Shown here one piece after another: positions 25,243 to 33,748 of a stretch of DNA of 64,000 nucleotides. The DNA is from Phycocordibacter sp964398865 (GTDB lineage Bacteria; Patescibacteriota; Minisyncoccia; Phycocordibacterales; Phycocordibacteraceae), in contig CAYNOO010000002.1 of the NCBI GenBank assembly GCA_964398865.1, positions 18,163 to 82,162 of the forward strand, given 5' to 3'. The position numbers and the translations under genes were made by a program. The notes below the pieces were generated by a model that saw only the letters and a program-made list of their open reading frames with translations, made no database searches and was not told where the DNA came from. Every line of letters begins with the position of its first letter. The stretch's first letter is position 1.

Positions 25243-25989
25243 ATGGATATTCCTAAAGGAACGAAGGTAATGCTCTTCGTAACAGGAATAATTTTCTGTA
25301 TCGTTACCACGTTCACTTTTCTCGTGGGTGGAGCCGTCACGGATCTTGATCCCTCCGAAAACGACGGGACGTCGCCCGGTGTTGTCGTACCTGCAGACGG
25401 TCCTATCGTTATCAAAGGAACGATGTTGTGTCTCCCGCATAAGAATACGAGCGGAACGCAAACGATGGAATGCGCGTATGGTCTGAAAGATGACATGGAA
25501 CGATATTTTGCGTTAAGCGATTCCGATCCTAACTACATGAACATCATCGGTGTTCCTATGAATGTGCAGGTGCAGGTTGAAGGAATTTTTGGAGCTCGCG
25601 CTAATTCCAACTATCAGGATATTGGAATCATTTCAGTAACGAAAATCACAGCAGTCAATACCACTCCCGCAAACGCGAGCGGCATACGAGGCAGAGCACT
25701 CTTAGGACCTACGTGCCCTGTGGAGCGGAATCCTCCAGACCCCGCATGTGCTGATAAGCCCTACCAAACCTCACTCGTCGTTACTACTGCGGATGGTGCG
25801 AAAGTCGTTAAAGAATTTTCTACCGACGGAGCGGGGTTGTTTTCGATTAGTCTACCCCCGGGGAGTTATGCTATTCGCTCTGGCGCTGCATCAAATATCC
25901 GTCCGTATTGTCAAAGCAACGGCACAATAGAGGTGAAACAAAGCGCTTTTGCAGACGCCACTATTTCTTGCGATACGGGAATCCGCTAG
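25243..25989 (+). CDS. membrane-anchored extracytoplasmic protein, unknown
   Basis: An N-terminal helix (about residues 9-30) is followed by a roughly 110-residue beta-rich region containing two cysteines (MLCLPHKN and MECAYGL), perhaps an OB-like fold. A second domain (GIRGRALLGPTCPVERNPP onward) resembles bacterial Ig or carboxypeptidase-regulatory-like folds, with the phrase FSISLPPGSYAIRSG typical of such domains. The molecular role is unknown. It is followed by another anchored exported protein, together forming a surface-protein pair. Confidence 0.7.
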   Translation: MDIPKGTKVMLFVTGIIFCIVTTFTFLVGGAVTDLDPSENDGTSPGVVVPADGPIVIKGTMLCLPHKNTSGTQTMECAYGLKDDMERYFALSDSDPNYMNIIGVPMNVQVQVEGIFGARANSNYQDIGIISVTKITAVNTTPANASGIRGRALLGPTCPVERNPPDPACADKPYQTSLVVTTADGAKVVKEFSTDGAGLFSISLPPGSYAIRSGAASNIRPYCQSNGTIEVKQSAFADATISCDTGIR

Positions 25990-26012
25990 TACTTTTCATT
26001 TTCAAGATTTGT

Positions 26013-26975
26013 ATGTTCAAAGGAAAGGCATTCCTCTCCACCCTCATACTGACCGTATTCACTCTGCTCGTAATCCTCGCATATTTTATCGTTCCTAATG
26101 GATATGCCGGAGCTCGTTCTGTTCTAGGGGAAACCGAATCGTTAGCGTCTGTTCTGCCGGGAGTCGTTATAGCACTTACTAATACCGATCGCGTAAAGAA
26201 CGGCTCGCTGCTGCTTGTTGAGAACCCGCTTCTCACAAAAGCTGCGCAGATGAAGGCTGATGATATGCTTGCGCGTCAGTATTATGCGCACGTGACTCCA
26301 GAGGGGAATACCCCTCTCTATTTTTTTGATATGGTTGGATACAAATATCTGAACGCGGGAGAGAATCTTGACCTGACCTACGTGAGTACAGCGGAAGATG
26401 TGCATATGGCGTGGATGAACTCACCTGCACACCGTGCGAATCTCCTTTTGCCACAGTACACCGAGATAGGCGTCGGTGTTGCCGAAGGGAACTATCAAGG
26501 ATATTCGGTTACCTTTGTGGTAGAAATGCTCGCGACACCTTTGCCGCCATCCCCAGTATCCAAGGTTGCCCCAACCTCTCTGCCGTCTGTTTCGACTAAC
26601 GCGGCAACCCCGCCGGCTCCAGTAAAGACTACTCCAAAAGCATTCACTCCTGTCATCCCTGTTTCTTCGCCGCCTTCGGTGCAGACATCTCTTGCGACAT
26701 TCGTTTCTACTTCAACCGAAGCGCTTCCTCCTATTCTTGATAGAGTAGTGTCTCAAGCTGTTTCGAGTTCACTGCCACTGCCTACCCTCATCATTTCTGC
26801 ATCGAGCACTGAAAACGCGGTTGAACTTCTTGCGGAGTTTAAGCATGCTCGGATTTCCTTCAAGGAATTGGTGCGCTCTTTCTTTCAAAGCGTGGGGGAG
26901 ACAGCAAGTCATTTTCTTTCAAAAATATCGAAATTATTCTCGCGAGGGAGTGAAATAAATATTCTCACGAAATAA
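26013..26975 (+). CDS. CAP/SCP-domain extracellular protein (YkwD-like)
   Basis: The ATG at 26013 gives an N-terminal helix followed by a CAP domain: LTKAAQMKADDML, YYAHVTPEGNTP with the first conserved His, NAGENL with Glu, and MNSPAHRANLLLP with the second His. After about residue 175 comes a Pro/Ser/Thr-rich linker of about 90 residues and a helical end. CAP proteins in bacteria are secreted, with largely unknown roles. The long linker suggests display away from the membrane. Confidence 0.88.
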   Translation: MFKGKAFLSTLILTVFTLLVILAYFIVPNGYAGARSVLGETESLASVLPGVVIALTNTDRVKNGSLLLVENPLLTKAAQMKADDMLARQYYAHVTPEGNTPLYFFDMVGYKYLNAGENLDLTYVSTAEDVHMAWMNSPAHRANLLLPQYTEIGVGVAEGNYQGYSVTFVVEMLATPLPPSPVSKVAPTSLPSVSTNAATPPAPVKTTPKAFTPVIPVSSPPSVQTSLATFVSTSTEALPPILDRVVSQAVSSSLPLPTLIISASSTENAVELLAEFKHARISFKELVRSFFQSVGETASHFLSKISKLFSRGSEINILTK

Positions 26976-27142
26976 GGAGACGCTCCATTTCCACAGCCGG
27001 TCCTTTCATCGCCCCTTCACGTATCAAGGCGGATACTGATAGCCGCGGCTGCTTACTCGCAGCTGTTCAGCCTTTATAAATGATAATCGAGCGACTTCTT
27101 TTGGCGCTCGCGCTTTAGCAGACAGAGATAACCTACACGCTT

Positions 27143-27514
27143 ATGATGAAACCTTTCCTTCACTGGCTGCTGTCAGCCATCGTGATTGGCGTTGCTGCGT
27201 TCTTGGTGCCAGGTGTCGAAGTGACAATCCTAGGCGCACTTCTCGCGGCTGTCGTCCTTGCGCTTCTCTCAGTGTTTATTAAGCCATTCATTGAGCTTCT
27301 CACGTTGCCGGTTAACGTGGTGACGCTAGGTCTCTTCTCTTTCGTCATCAACGCAGCACTCGTCCTTCTTGCTGCAGCAGTCGTTCCTGGATTTGCCGTT
27401 GGCAATTTCTGGTGGGCGCTTCTCTTCTCGGTCGTACTTTCTCTCCTCAACGTCGTGTTTGGTGTCGGGGTCATGGAATCTGATCGAAAGGTTTTGAGCC
27501 CACGACATTCGTGA
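27143..27514 (+). CDS. four-helix membrane protein (PF04020 'phage holin' family, YvlD-like)
   Basis: There are four hydrophobic segments in 123 residues, with the family motif FIKPFIELLTLPVNVVTLGLFSFVINA. The family is widespread in bacteria and not restricted to phages; its function is unclear. The 167 nt upstream contain no gene, only a GC stem (CGAGCG/CGCTCG near 27090-27110). A strong terminator follows. Confidence 0.85.
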   Translation: MMKPFLHWLLSAIVIGVAAFLVPGVEVTILGALLAAVVLALLSVFIKPFIELLTLPVNVVTLGLFSFVINAALVLLAAAVVPGFAVGNFWWALLFSVVLSLLNVVFGVGVMESDRKVLSPRHS

Positions 27515-27520
27515 AGTTAA

Positions 27521-27550
27521 AAAAACGGCGCCTGTATGGGCGCCGTTTTT
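27521..27550 (+). terminator. intrinsic terminator
   Basis: AAAAACGGCGCC pairs with GGCGCCGTTTTT around TGTATG, with the T run built into the stem. Confidence 0.93.
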
Positions 27551-27561
27551 GGTGGAGCGTT

Positions 27562-27570
27562 TGTTATACT
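27562..27570 (+). promoter_or_regulatory. extended -10 box (TGTTATACT)
   Basis: It ends 8 nt before the ATG at 27579, so the apparent earlier in-frame start at 27549 (inside the terminator) is ruled out. Confidence 0.7.
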
Positions 27571-27578
27571 TACATCAG

Positions 27579-28238
27579 ATGAATCAAAAAACTATCATCG
27601 GTCTTGTTTCCACAGCGGTGCTTGTTCTCATTGTCGGAGGGCTGCTGTGGGCGCTAGAGGAGAATGGCGCAGTGCCGTCCACGGGAGAGCCTGTAGCAAC
27701 CACTACTCCAAACCCGATTACACCGCTTCCGTATGGTGCGGTCACTCTACGTTTGGGTGAGAAAGCAACATTTCAGGATGTGAGTATACGCCCCGTCTCA
27801 ATTGAGGAAGATAGTCGATGTCCGCAAGATGTGCAGTGTATCCAGGCAGGGACAGTTCAGGTAAAAGTTGCAATAGCCGGAAGAGCGGGAACCGATACCC
27901 AAATAATCGGTCTTGGAAAATCACTTGCTACTGAAAACGAAACTATTTCCTTTAATGCTGCACTTCCCGCAAAAATCTCGACTGTGCCCCTCATGCCAGC
28001 AGACTACATTCTCACCTTTACCGTGACGAAGCGCGCCGCTGTCACTGGGGGCTGTTTCGTTGGCGGCTGTTCCTCGCAGATTTGCAGCGACCAACCTGGC
28101 GCTATATCTACGTGCGAATATCGTGCTGAATATGCTTGTTATAAGAGTGCAGTTTGCGAACGACAGCAAAATGGACAATGCGGCTGGACTGACACCACGA
28201 CGCTTCGGGCATGCCTGCTTAATCCTCCATCACTATAA
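27579..28238 (+). CDS. anchored protein with C-terminal eight-cysteine cluster
   Basis: An N-terminal helix is followed by a beta-rich domain with a Cys pair (SRCPQDVQCIQAG) and a C-terminal segment of about 55 residues holding exactly eight cysteines. The segment starts at GGCFVGGCSSQICSD and continues through AEYACYKSAVC to GQCGWTDTTTLRACL. This matches the bacterial eight-cysteine-cluster domain seen at the C-terminus of secreted proteins; its function is unknown. The cysteines probably make four disulfides outside the cell. It is followed after 5 nt by a SemiSWEET gene. Confidence 0.82.
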   Translation: MNQKTIIGLVSTAVLVLIVGGLLWALEENGAVPSTGEPVATTTPNPITPLPYGAVTLRLGEKATFQDVSIRPVSIEEDSRCPQDVQCIQAGTVQVKVAIAGRAGTDTQIIGLGKSLATENETISFNAALPAKISTVPLMPADYILTFTVTKRAAVTGGCFVGGCSSQICSDQPGAISTCEYRAEYACYKSAVCERQQNGQCGWTDTTTLRACLLNPPSL

Positions 28239-28243
28239 AGTTC

Positions 28244-28510
28244 ATGGACATACTTCTCATTAATATCGTCGGCTACACCGCGAGCGTTGTTGGCACCTCG
28301 TTGATGTTGCCTCAGATGTATAGGTCGTTGAAGACAAAAAGCGTCGAAGACCTTTCGTGGGGCATGCTCATACTTTATTTCCTGAACTGTGCTCTGTGGC
28401 TTATGTATGGAATCTTAATAGGTGCGATGCCAGTCATCATCACGAATGCAGTGGCGCTTCTCATAAGTATTATCCAGATTGCTCTGAAGATGCGGTATTC
28501 GAAACACTAG
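28244..28510 (+). CDS. SemiSWEET sugar transporter (PQ-loop family)
   Basis: The 88 residues form one triple-helix bundle. The PQ motif is in LMLPQMYRSLKTKSVEDLSW near residue 22, and the Asn in YFLNCALWLMYG is the conserved substrate-pocket position. SemiSWEETs dimerise to pass mono- or disaccharides down a gradient, fitting a scavenging lifestyle. Confidence 0.9.
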   Translation: MDILLINIVGYTASVVGTSLMLPQMYRSLKTKSVEDLSWGMLILYFLNCALWLMYGILIGAMPVIITNAVALLISIIQIALKMRYSKH

Positions 28511-28543
28511 GCATAAAATATTTTTTGAATTTTTGACGCACGC

Positions 28544-29356
28544 GTGAAATACAAGCTCATAAAAAAAGAAATCGGTCAGACACCACTTCAGGCTCTTGAA
28601 GTGTTTCGCGACACGGAGAAATTCTTGAAAGATGTGCCTCTTACGTATGCAGGCAGGTTGGATCCGATGGCAGAGGGGAAGCTCCTCATTCTCATAGGAG
28701 AAGAATGCAAGAAGCGGGAGCACTACGATGTACTTGATAAGGAATACGAGTTTGAAATCTTACTTGGCTTTTCTACTGATACGGGAGATATCCTTGGCAT
28801 TGCAGAAAAGGAATTCGAAGAGGAGGAAACAGGTTTCAATTCAGAAAAAGACTTCCACGCGCTTGCTCGCGCATTTAAAGGTACACATACCTTGAGATAT
28901 CCTGCTTTCTCTTCAAAGACAGTTGGTGGCAAGTCTCTTTTTGAACATGCGCTCGAAGGCACGCTCTCTGGTATAGAGATTCCTACCACTCCCATGCACA
29001 TATATAGAATGAAGTATGTGGGCAGAGAGGTTATAGAAAGGGGAAAGCTGATAGAGAATATAGTAAAGAAAATAAATTTACTAAAGGCTCCAGCGGATTC
29101 GGGACGAGTAGGGGCTGACTTTAGAAAGGGAGAGATTCTTTCGCGGTGGGAAACACTTCAAAATCCTGCCCAAAAACAACATACGGTCATTACGTTTCGA
29201 GCAATTGTCTCTTCCGGTACCTACGTTCGCGCTCTCGCACCTTTGATTGCTGAGGCTCTTGGCGCGAAAGGGCTTGCGTACTCTATTAAGCGTACGAAAA
29301 TAGGTCGATATCAGCCCATAACGCCGTATTTTGGATTTTGGAAACAAGTCTTTTAA
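28544..29356 (+). CDS. truB: tRNA pseudouridine(55) synthase
   Basis: TruB isomerises U55 in the T loop of tRNAs. The catalytic Asp lies in YAGRLDPMAEGKLLIL, KEYEFEILLGFSTDTGD follows, and SSGTYVRALAPLIAEALG is near the end. The start is GTG at 28544. There is a 60-residue insertion (about 150-210) rich in Lys/Glu compared with E. coli, and no PUA domain at the end. The target base is next to the C56 where the three tRNA-end repeats begin, which may be coincidence. Confidence 0.93.
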   Translation: MKYKLIKKEIGQTPLQALEVFRDTEKFLKDVPLTYAGRLDPMAEGKLLILIGEECKKREHYDVLDKEYEFEILLGFSTDTGDILGIAEKEFEEEETGFNSEKDFHALARAFKGTHTLRYPAFSSKTVGGKSLFEHALEGTLSGIEIPTTPMHIYRMKYVGREVIERGKLIENIVKKINLLKAPADSGRVGADFRKGEILSRWETLQNPAQKQHTVITFRAIVSSGTYVRALAPLIAEALGAKGLAYSIKRTKIGRYQPITPYFGFWKQVF

Positions 29357-29402
29357 TGCAGTAAAATCGAGGTGCGCTATAGTAGGTAGAGCGTTAAAGG
29401 TC

Positions 29403-30503
29403 ATGCAAAAGAAAACTCAAGCAGCAAAGAAAATAGAAAAAAAGGTATCGCTCCGTGCTGTGGTTGGCATATGCATTGCCTCCTTAGTGCTTTTGTATCT
29501 TGTGGGATACATAAACATATTTGATACGACCTATTCCGTTACCGAAGCGGATGCCGAGACTCTTCTCCCTTTGACTCCGCATGTTGTAGCGTTAGATAAG
29601 GTGGCATATGACGCGAAGCTTATAAAGCTCGCCAATTATGCAAGTTCCACTCTGGCTCTGAGAACCGCTTCATCGAGCCCGCTTCTGTGGCCGGTGAAAA
29701 CCGTGTACCCGAACGCTGGCGCCATACTGCCGTTTAAACGTATCGTCGCTTATTACGGGAATTTCTATTCAAAAGGCATGGGGGTCCTTGGGCAATATCC
29801 AGAAGCAGAAATGATTCAAAAACTGAAAGGGGAAGTAGCCGTATGGAATGCTGCCGACCCGACGACGCCGGTTGTTCCTGCTATCAACTACATTGTCATA
29901 ACCGCTCAAGGTAGTGCCGGCAAAGATGGGAAGTATCGATTACGCATGCCGGACACACAGATTGAGCATGCGCTGGAGCTTGCAAAACAAGTTGATGGAA
30001 TCGTCATCCTCGATGTGCAGGTGGGCTTGAGCGACTTGCCCACAGAGCTGCCTATCTATGAAAAGTATTTCAAGATGCCACAGGTACATCTCGGTATTGA
30101 TCCTGAATTTGCGATGCACAACGGCACGCGCCCCGGCAGAGTCATTGGTTCGTTTGATGCTGTGGACATAAATTATGCCGCCAACTATCTTGCGAAGATT
30201 GTTAAGGAAAATAATCTTCCTCCTAAGATTCTTGTGGTACATCGCTTCACCGAGGATATGGTGACGCGTTATAAAAAAATTACGCCGCTTCCGGAAGTAC
30301 AGATAGTCATGGATATGGACGGGTGGGGATTTGCAGCCAAGAAGATAAACACCTATAACACCGTTGTCTATCCGGAACCTGTTCAGTTTACGGGTTTCAA
30401 ACTCTTCTATAAGAACGACATACTTCCCCCCTCGACACGAATGCTCACACCTGCAGAAATACTCAAACTAACTCCGCAACCTTCTTTTATTCAATACCAA
30501 TAA
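29403..30503 (+). CDS. membrane-anchored hypothetical protein, possibly TIM-barrel
   Basis: The ATG at 29403 gives a lysine-rich cytosolic tip, one helix (residues about 17-37) and about 320 external residues. The outer part has alternating strands and helices (RIVAYYGNFYSKGMG, GIVILDVQVGLSDLP, VHLGIDPEFAMHNG, KILVVHRFTEDMV, VQIVMDMDGWG). This pattern reads like a glycoside-hydrolase-style barrel, but I see no catalytic pair I can name. I treat it as unknown. Confidence 0.7.
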   Translation: MQKKTQAAKKIEKKVSLRAVVGICIASLVLLYLVGYINIFDTTYSVTEADAETLLPLTPHVVALDKVAYDAKLIKLANYASSTLALRTASSSPLLWPVKTVYPNAGAILPFKRIVAYYGNFYSKGMGVLGQYPEAEMIQKLKGEVAVWNAADPTTPVVPAINYIVITAQGSAGKDGKYRLRMPDTQIEHALELAKQVDGIVILDVQVGLSDLPTELPIYEKYFKMPQVHLGIDPEFAMHNGTRPGRVIGSFDAVDINYAANYLAKIVKENNLPPKILVVHRFTEDMVTRYKKITPLPEVQIVMDMDGWGFAAKKINTYNTVVYPEPVQFTGFKLFYKNDILPPSTRMLTPAEILKLTPQPSFIQYQ

Positions 30504-30654
30504 CGAGGCTTCAAGAAATAGAAAGCCAAGGGCTGTGTGTAATAAAGCAAGCAGGTCAGCGTCCTTATCTCCAGGGTTGCCTTAGGGCACCTAGCAGGGT
30601 CGCGGTTATGCGCTATTCTGTAATAAGGTATTTATACGAGCTTTATAAAATTTA

Positions 30655-30660
30655 TATAAC
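30655..30660 (+). promoter_or_regulatory. -10 box (TATAAC)
   Basis: It ends 8 nt before the ATG at 30669 and lies in an AT-rich tract. Confidence 0.45.
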
Positions 30661-30668
30661 TTAGAACT

Positions 30669-31229
30669 ATGACTCAGAAAAATATAATTATCGCAGTCAT
30701 TGTCCTTGTCATCATAGGCTTGGGTTTCTGGTATTTCTCTTCAAAGAATGCCGCTCCCACCACGGACACTGATGTGACCGTGGGTGACGAGACTACTGAT
30801 ACGTCAGCCACTGGCGCTACAGCAGCTACGCCTACGAAAGGTACGGGAACGTTGAAGACTGCGTTTGTGCAGGGAGGCAATTACACCTGTACGCTCGATG
30901 CGCTCGCTAGCGACAACGGTAAGACTACCGGAACCGTATACGCGTCTGCAGGAAAGACTCGTACGGATTTTCGTGCTCAGACTACTGACGGCACGGTAGC
31001 AGAACTTCACATAATTCGCGATGGCACCTCGGCATACACGTGGGTATCGGGACAGACGACGGGTACTAAGACCGCTATTACGGCAACGAGTCCGTTTGTT
31101 CCTCATCAGCCATCAGGAGCTGGTATCGCTATCACCGATGAATCTTCAGTCAATTGGGATTGTCATCCGTGGTTGACCGATAAAGCGCAGTTTGTTCCTC
31201 CATCGACTATCACGTTTATCGCTGAGTAG
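30669..31229 (+). CDS. membrane-anchored protein, paralogue of the 18800 product
   Basis: An N-terminal helix (residues 6-24), a Thr-rich linker and an outer domain share with the 18800 product the ordered motifs CTL, IIRDGTSAYTW, WDCHPWLTDKAQF and a terminal ITFIAE. It is 14 residues longer, all in the linker. The function is unknown; one conserved cysteine pair may be a disulfide. A strong terminator follows, so it is monocistronic. Confidence 0.72.
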   Translation: MTQKNIIIAVIVLVIIGLGFWYFSSKNAAPTTDTDVTVGDETTDTSATGATAATPTKGTGTLKTAFVQGGNYTCTLDALASDNGKTTGTVYASAGKTRTDFRAQTTDGTVAELHIIRDGTSAYTWVSGQTTGTKTAITATSPFVPHQPSGAGIAITDESSVNWDCHPWLTDKAQFVPPSTITFIAE

Positions 31230-31249
31230 GAACTCTTTCCTGGCTTGTT

Positions 31250-31278
31250 AAAAAACCTCCCCTAGTGGGAGGTTTTTT
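31250..31278 (+). terminator. intrinsic terminator
   Basis: AAAAAACCTCCC pairs with GGGAGGTTTTTT around CTAGT. Confidence 0.93.
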
Positions 31279-31346
31279 GATGGGTACAGCATGGTACTAT
31301 TGCAAACCCGTGATTACCCGGTACTTCGGGATAGTGCGCGATCACA

Positions 31347-32186
31347 ATGTTCACTACCAGCGTTATTGCATTTCGCGAATTCTTTGAAGCCTTCCTCATT
31401 GTGGGCATTTTCTTAGGCATCTCCCGTTCGCTCGGTCTCAAGAAAGAATTTGAGATTCTACTCGCAGCCGGGATGGGCATTCTGGTTTCACTTTTTCTTG
31501 CCGTCGGTGCGTATGCCGTGGGGAACCACGTCCGTGCTGTCCTCACTGAGGATAATGCAGAATTTCTAGAAAGCCTGCTCTTGATATTCTCCGGCGTTTT
31601 CATCGCCTATGTCGTCTTCTCACTCCACGGCATATTGGGTCGGAGTCATCGTAAGATGATTCGAGACACGGAAGCGCGCTTTAAGGCACAGGCTTTTGAT
31701 GTCTCGCTCTTTTTTACGATCATGTTTCTCGTTATGCGCGAAGGTTTCGAGATTGCCATCTTCACTTCGAGCATCGCGCTTTTCACCACGTTCCTACAGA
31801 ATTTTTTAGGTCTTCTTATTGGTCTCGTTCTCTCGCTCGGTGTTGGTCTCGCGAGTTTTTTCGCCTATACGGCTTTCGAAGCGCGCAAAGTATTTAGGGC
31901 GACGGAATATCTGATAATTCTCCTCGGGGCATCACTAACTCAAATTGGTATTACGAAGCTCCTTGAGACGCGTTTTGGTCTTGATCTCTCGATCATAGGT
32001 GCTATCCATCTTGGCTTCCTTCCCGATGGTGAAAGTATCATCGGTCACGCACTTCAGAGCATGCTCGGCATTGATCAGAATTTCAGCTTTGCGAGATTAG
32101 CGATAATGATCGTGTACATTGGATTCATATACCTGTTCTTCCTCAGGCGTAGAGAACCAAAAGCCACGCCTAAGTCAGGGATCTAG
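31347..32186 (+). CDS. FTR1-family iron permease
   Basis: About seven hydrophobic helices and two REXXE motifs, REFFE (near residue 10) and REGFE (near residue 132), identify the iron-binding helices of the FTR1/EfeU family. The 279-residue length is usual. No EfeO/EfeB partner genes are adjacent, so the electron or iron donor is unknown. A TGGTACTAT box near 31289 may drive it. Confidence 0.9.
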   Translation: MFTTSVIAFREFFEAFLIVGIFLGISRSLGLKKEFEILLAAGMGILVSLFLAVGAYAVGNHVRAVLTEDNAEFLESLLLIFSGVFIAYVVFSLHGILGRSHRKMIRDTEARFKAQAFDVSLFFTIMFLVMREGFEIAIFTSSIALFTTFLQNFLGLLIGLVLSLGVGLASFFAYTAFEARKVFRATEYLIILLGASLTQIGITKLLETRFGLDLSIIGAIHLGFLPDGESIIGHALQSMLGIDQNFSFARLAIMIVYIGFIYLFFLRRREPKATPKSGI

Positions 32187-32199
32187 TCTCCGGCATTTC

Positions 32200-32208
32200 T
32201 GGTATTCT
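32200..32208 (+). promoter_or_regulatory. extended -10 box (TGGTATTCT)
   Basis: It ends 8 nt before the ATG at 32217. Confidence 0.55.
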
Positions 32209-32216
32209 GTCCTGGT

Positions 32217-32873
32217 ATGGCAATTTCTGTTGAGAAGCACGCAGATGCGGAGCTTGAAAAAAGCGGGTCGCTGACGACTGCGCGCATCCAATCTTTAGGC
32301 GACAATATATTCGCTTTTGCTATGACGCTTCTCGTGCTGAATTTTCTTGTTCCTGAACTCGGCGCAGGAAACCCTCTGGGAATAGAGCTTCAACACCTGG
32401 CGCTTAGCATTCTTACTTATGCTATGAGCTTCATTGTCTTAGGCATTATGTGGGTCAGCCAGCAGAATCAGTATCATTTCATCGAGCGCACTGACAGGTT
32501 TTTCCTTTGGATAAACATCTTCTTCCTCATGTGCGTCGTATTCATTCCGTTTTCAACACACCTTCTCTCTTTATACTTCACTTCAGCGCTTGCGGTTTTT
32601 CTCTACGGGCTCAACCTACTCATTTGTGGCGCTCTCCTTTATATACACTGGTCATATGCGACTCATGAGCATAGGCTTGTGGCACCGGATTTGAGCGAGA
32701 GGATCATCCATCTTGTATCGTTCCGCTTCTTTTTTATCATTGTTTGGGTCTCTGCCGCAGTTCTCGTTTCTTTCATTTCTATACCCTCTGCGTTCCTTCT
32801 CTTCGTACCGGCGATGATTCTCGGAATGATGCCTACCGTAATGGATAAGCTTGCTCATCAGTGGCTCGGGTAA
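32217..32873 (+). CDS. TMEM175-type potassium channel family protein (DUF1211)
   Basis: The first helix carries the family signature in altered form (RIQSLGDNIFAFAMTLLVL, where FSDGVFAI is usual). Six hydrophobic segments follow over 218 residues. Bacterial TMEM175 proteins form tetrameric potassium channels. The change of the FSD core to LGD may alter selectivity, so channel function is not certain. Confidence 0.8.
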   Translation: MAISVEKHADAELEKSGSLTTARIQSLGDNIFAFAMTLLVLNFLVPELGAGNPLGIELQHLALSILTYAMSFIVLGIMWVSQQNQYHFIERTDRFFLWINIFFLMCVVFIPFSTHLLSLYFTSALAVFLYGLNLLICGALLYIHWSYATHEHRLVAPDLSERIIHLVSFRFFFIIVWVSAAVLVSFISIPSAFLLFVPAMILGMMPTVMDKLAHQWLG

Positions 32874-32883
32874 ACTTTTTCCG

Positions 32884-33276
32884 ATGAATACTATTAATAA
32901 AGGAATGGTGTTTGGCGTCTTTGACGGACTCCACGAGGGGCATCGATTTTTTTTGCAATCGGCTGCGGATCAATGTGAGAAGCTCATGGTTGTCGTTGCA
33001 AGGGACGATGCTTCTTCTGCTTTGAAAGGGAGAACACCGAAGCATGCCCTTGATAAGCGGGTGCAAGCAATACAATCTTTAAATCAGGTATGGACAGTGA
33101 TTCCCGGAGATAGTACGCAAGGAGAGTGGAGCGCATTAAAACAGCATCAGCCGGACATGGTGTTCTTGGGACATGATCAGCACGCGGTCGCAGAGGAATT
33201 GAAGAAAATGGGAATTCCGTTCTCATTTATAGATGCGCACGAACCTGATCAGTACAAATCAAGCTTGCTTCCTTGA
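32884..33276 (+). CDS. cytidylyltransferase-like nucleotidyltransferase
   Basis: The HxGH-type nucleotide site is in MVFGVFDGLHEGHRFFL, and FLGHDQHAVAEEL is the later motif. At 130 residues it is a single-domain member of the cytidylyltransferase-like family (glycerol-3-phosphate cytidylyltransferase or FAD-synthetase type). The usual ISSTKIR-like end motif is replaced by a short tail, so the substrate is open. The ATG at 32884 follows the previous stop by 10 nt. Confidence 0.82.
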   Translation: MNTINKGMVFGVFDGLHEGHRFFLQSAADQCEKLMVVVARDDASSALKGRTPKHALDKRVQAIQSLNQVWTVIPGDSTQGEWSALKQHQPDMVFLGHDQHAVAEELKKMGIPFSFIDAHEPDQYKSSLLP

Positions 33277-33733
33277 AAAGCCTTCAAATAGAGCAATAAA
33301 GGAGGCACAGGCTCAGATTGACGCTCCATATAAAGAGGAGTAGTATTTTCTCAAACGGCAACAATGCCCTGCAGGGTTTAGATCCCTCCTCGCATATACG
33401 GTCGTTTGACCATTTTTAAGCCTGAAAGGGCTTACTAGTGGTATAGGTCGATGATTATAAACCGTAAAAACATTTAGATTGTATCTAAATTTAAGGAAAA
33501 ATGTCACAAAGCCCTGAACGCCTCTTCAGTAGATGCCCCGGATGCTCCCAAGATCTTCCTAGTAATCCTTTTTTGCACCGTTGTAGGCGCGCCAGACCAA
33601 ACCCTTTAAAGGGAGGTAACGCTCACTAGAAATTGAATTAAAGAAGAATAAAAACGCCCAGCCCCGATGGGGGCACCCCTAAAAGACAAACTGCTAAAGG
33701 CAGTTTTTTTATTTTCTAAACAGGTTCTCTGGT
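33277..33733 (+). ncRNA. 457-bp gene-free region, candidate structured RNA
   Basis: No convincing ORF is present in either direction. The region holds several hairpins: CCCTGCAGGG near 33367, TAAGCC/GGGCTTA near 33418, TTTAGAT/ATCTAAA near 33473 and GCCCC/GGGGC near 33661. It ends with the terminator at 33688-33711, before the independent promoter of the aldolase gene. I looked for RNase P, tmRNA and SRP RNA signatures and did not find them. A stand-alone transcript is an inference from structure plus terminator. Confidence 0.35.
33688..33711 (+). terminator. intrinsic terminator of the candidate RNA
   Basis: AAACTGC and GCAGTTT with a 5-nt loop TAAAG and seven T's. No gene lies within 400 nt upstream, so something non-coding or very small must be terminated here. 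Confidence 0.88.
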
Positions 33734-33742
33734 TGTTATACT
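33734..33742 (+). promoter_or_regulatory. extended -10 box (TGTTATACT)
   Basis: It ends 6 nt before the ATG at 33749, predicting a leaderless aldolase-like mRNA. Confidence 0.7.
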
Positions 33743-33748
33743 GAATAT

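Noticed and set aside
27143..27514. Prophage marker from the 'holin' family protein
   Set aside because: No other phage gene is nearby and the family is common in bacterial chromosomes.
33313..33507. 64-codon minus-strand ORF in the 33.3-33.7 kb gap
   Set aside because: No promoter, family or coding-like pattern; it overlaps hairpins of the candidate RNA.
33277..33733. RNase P RNA, tmRNA, SRP RNA or a known riboswitch
   Set aside because: The conserved cores I know for these RNAs were not found by reading.
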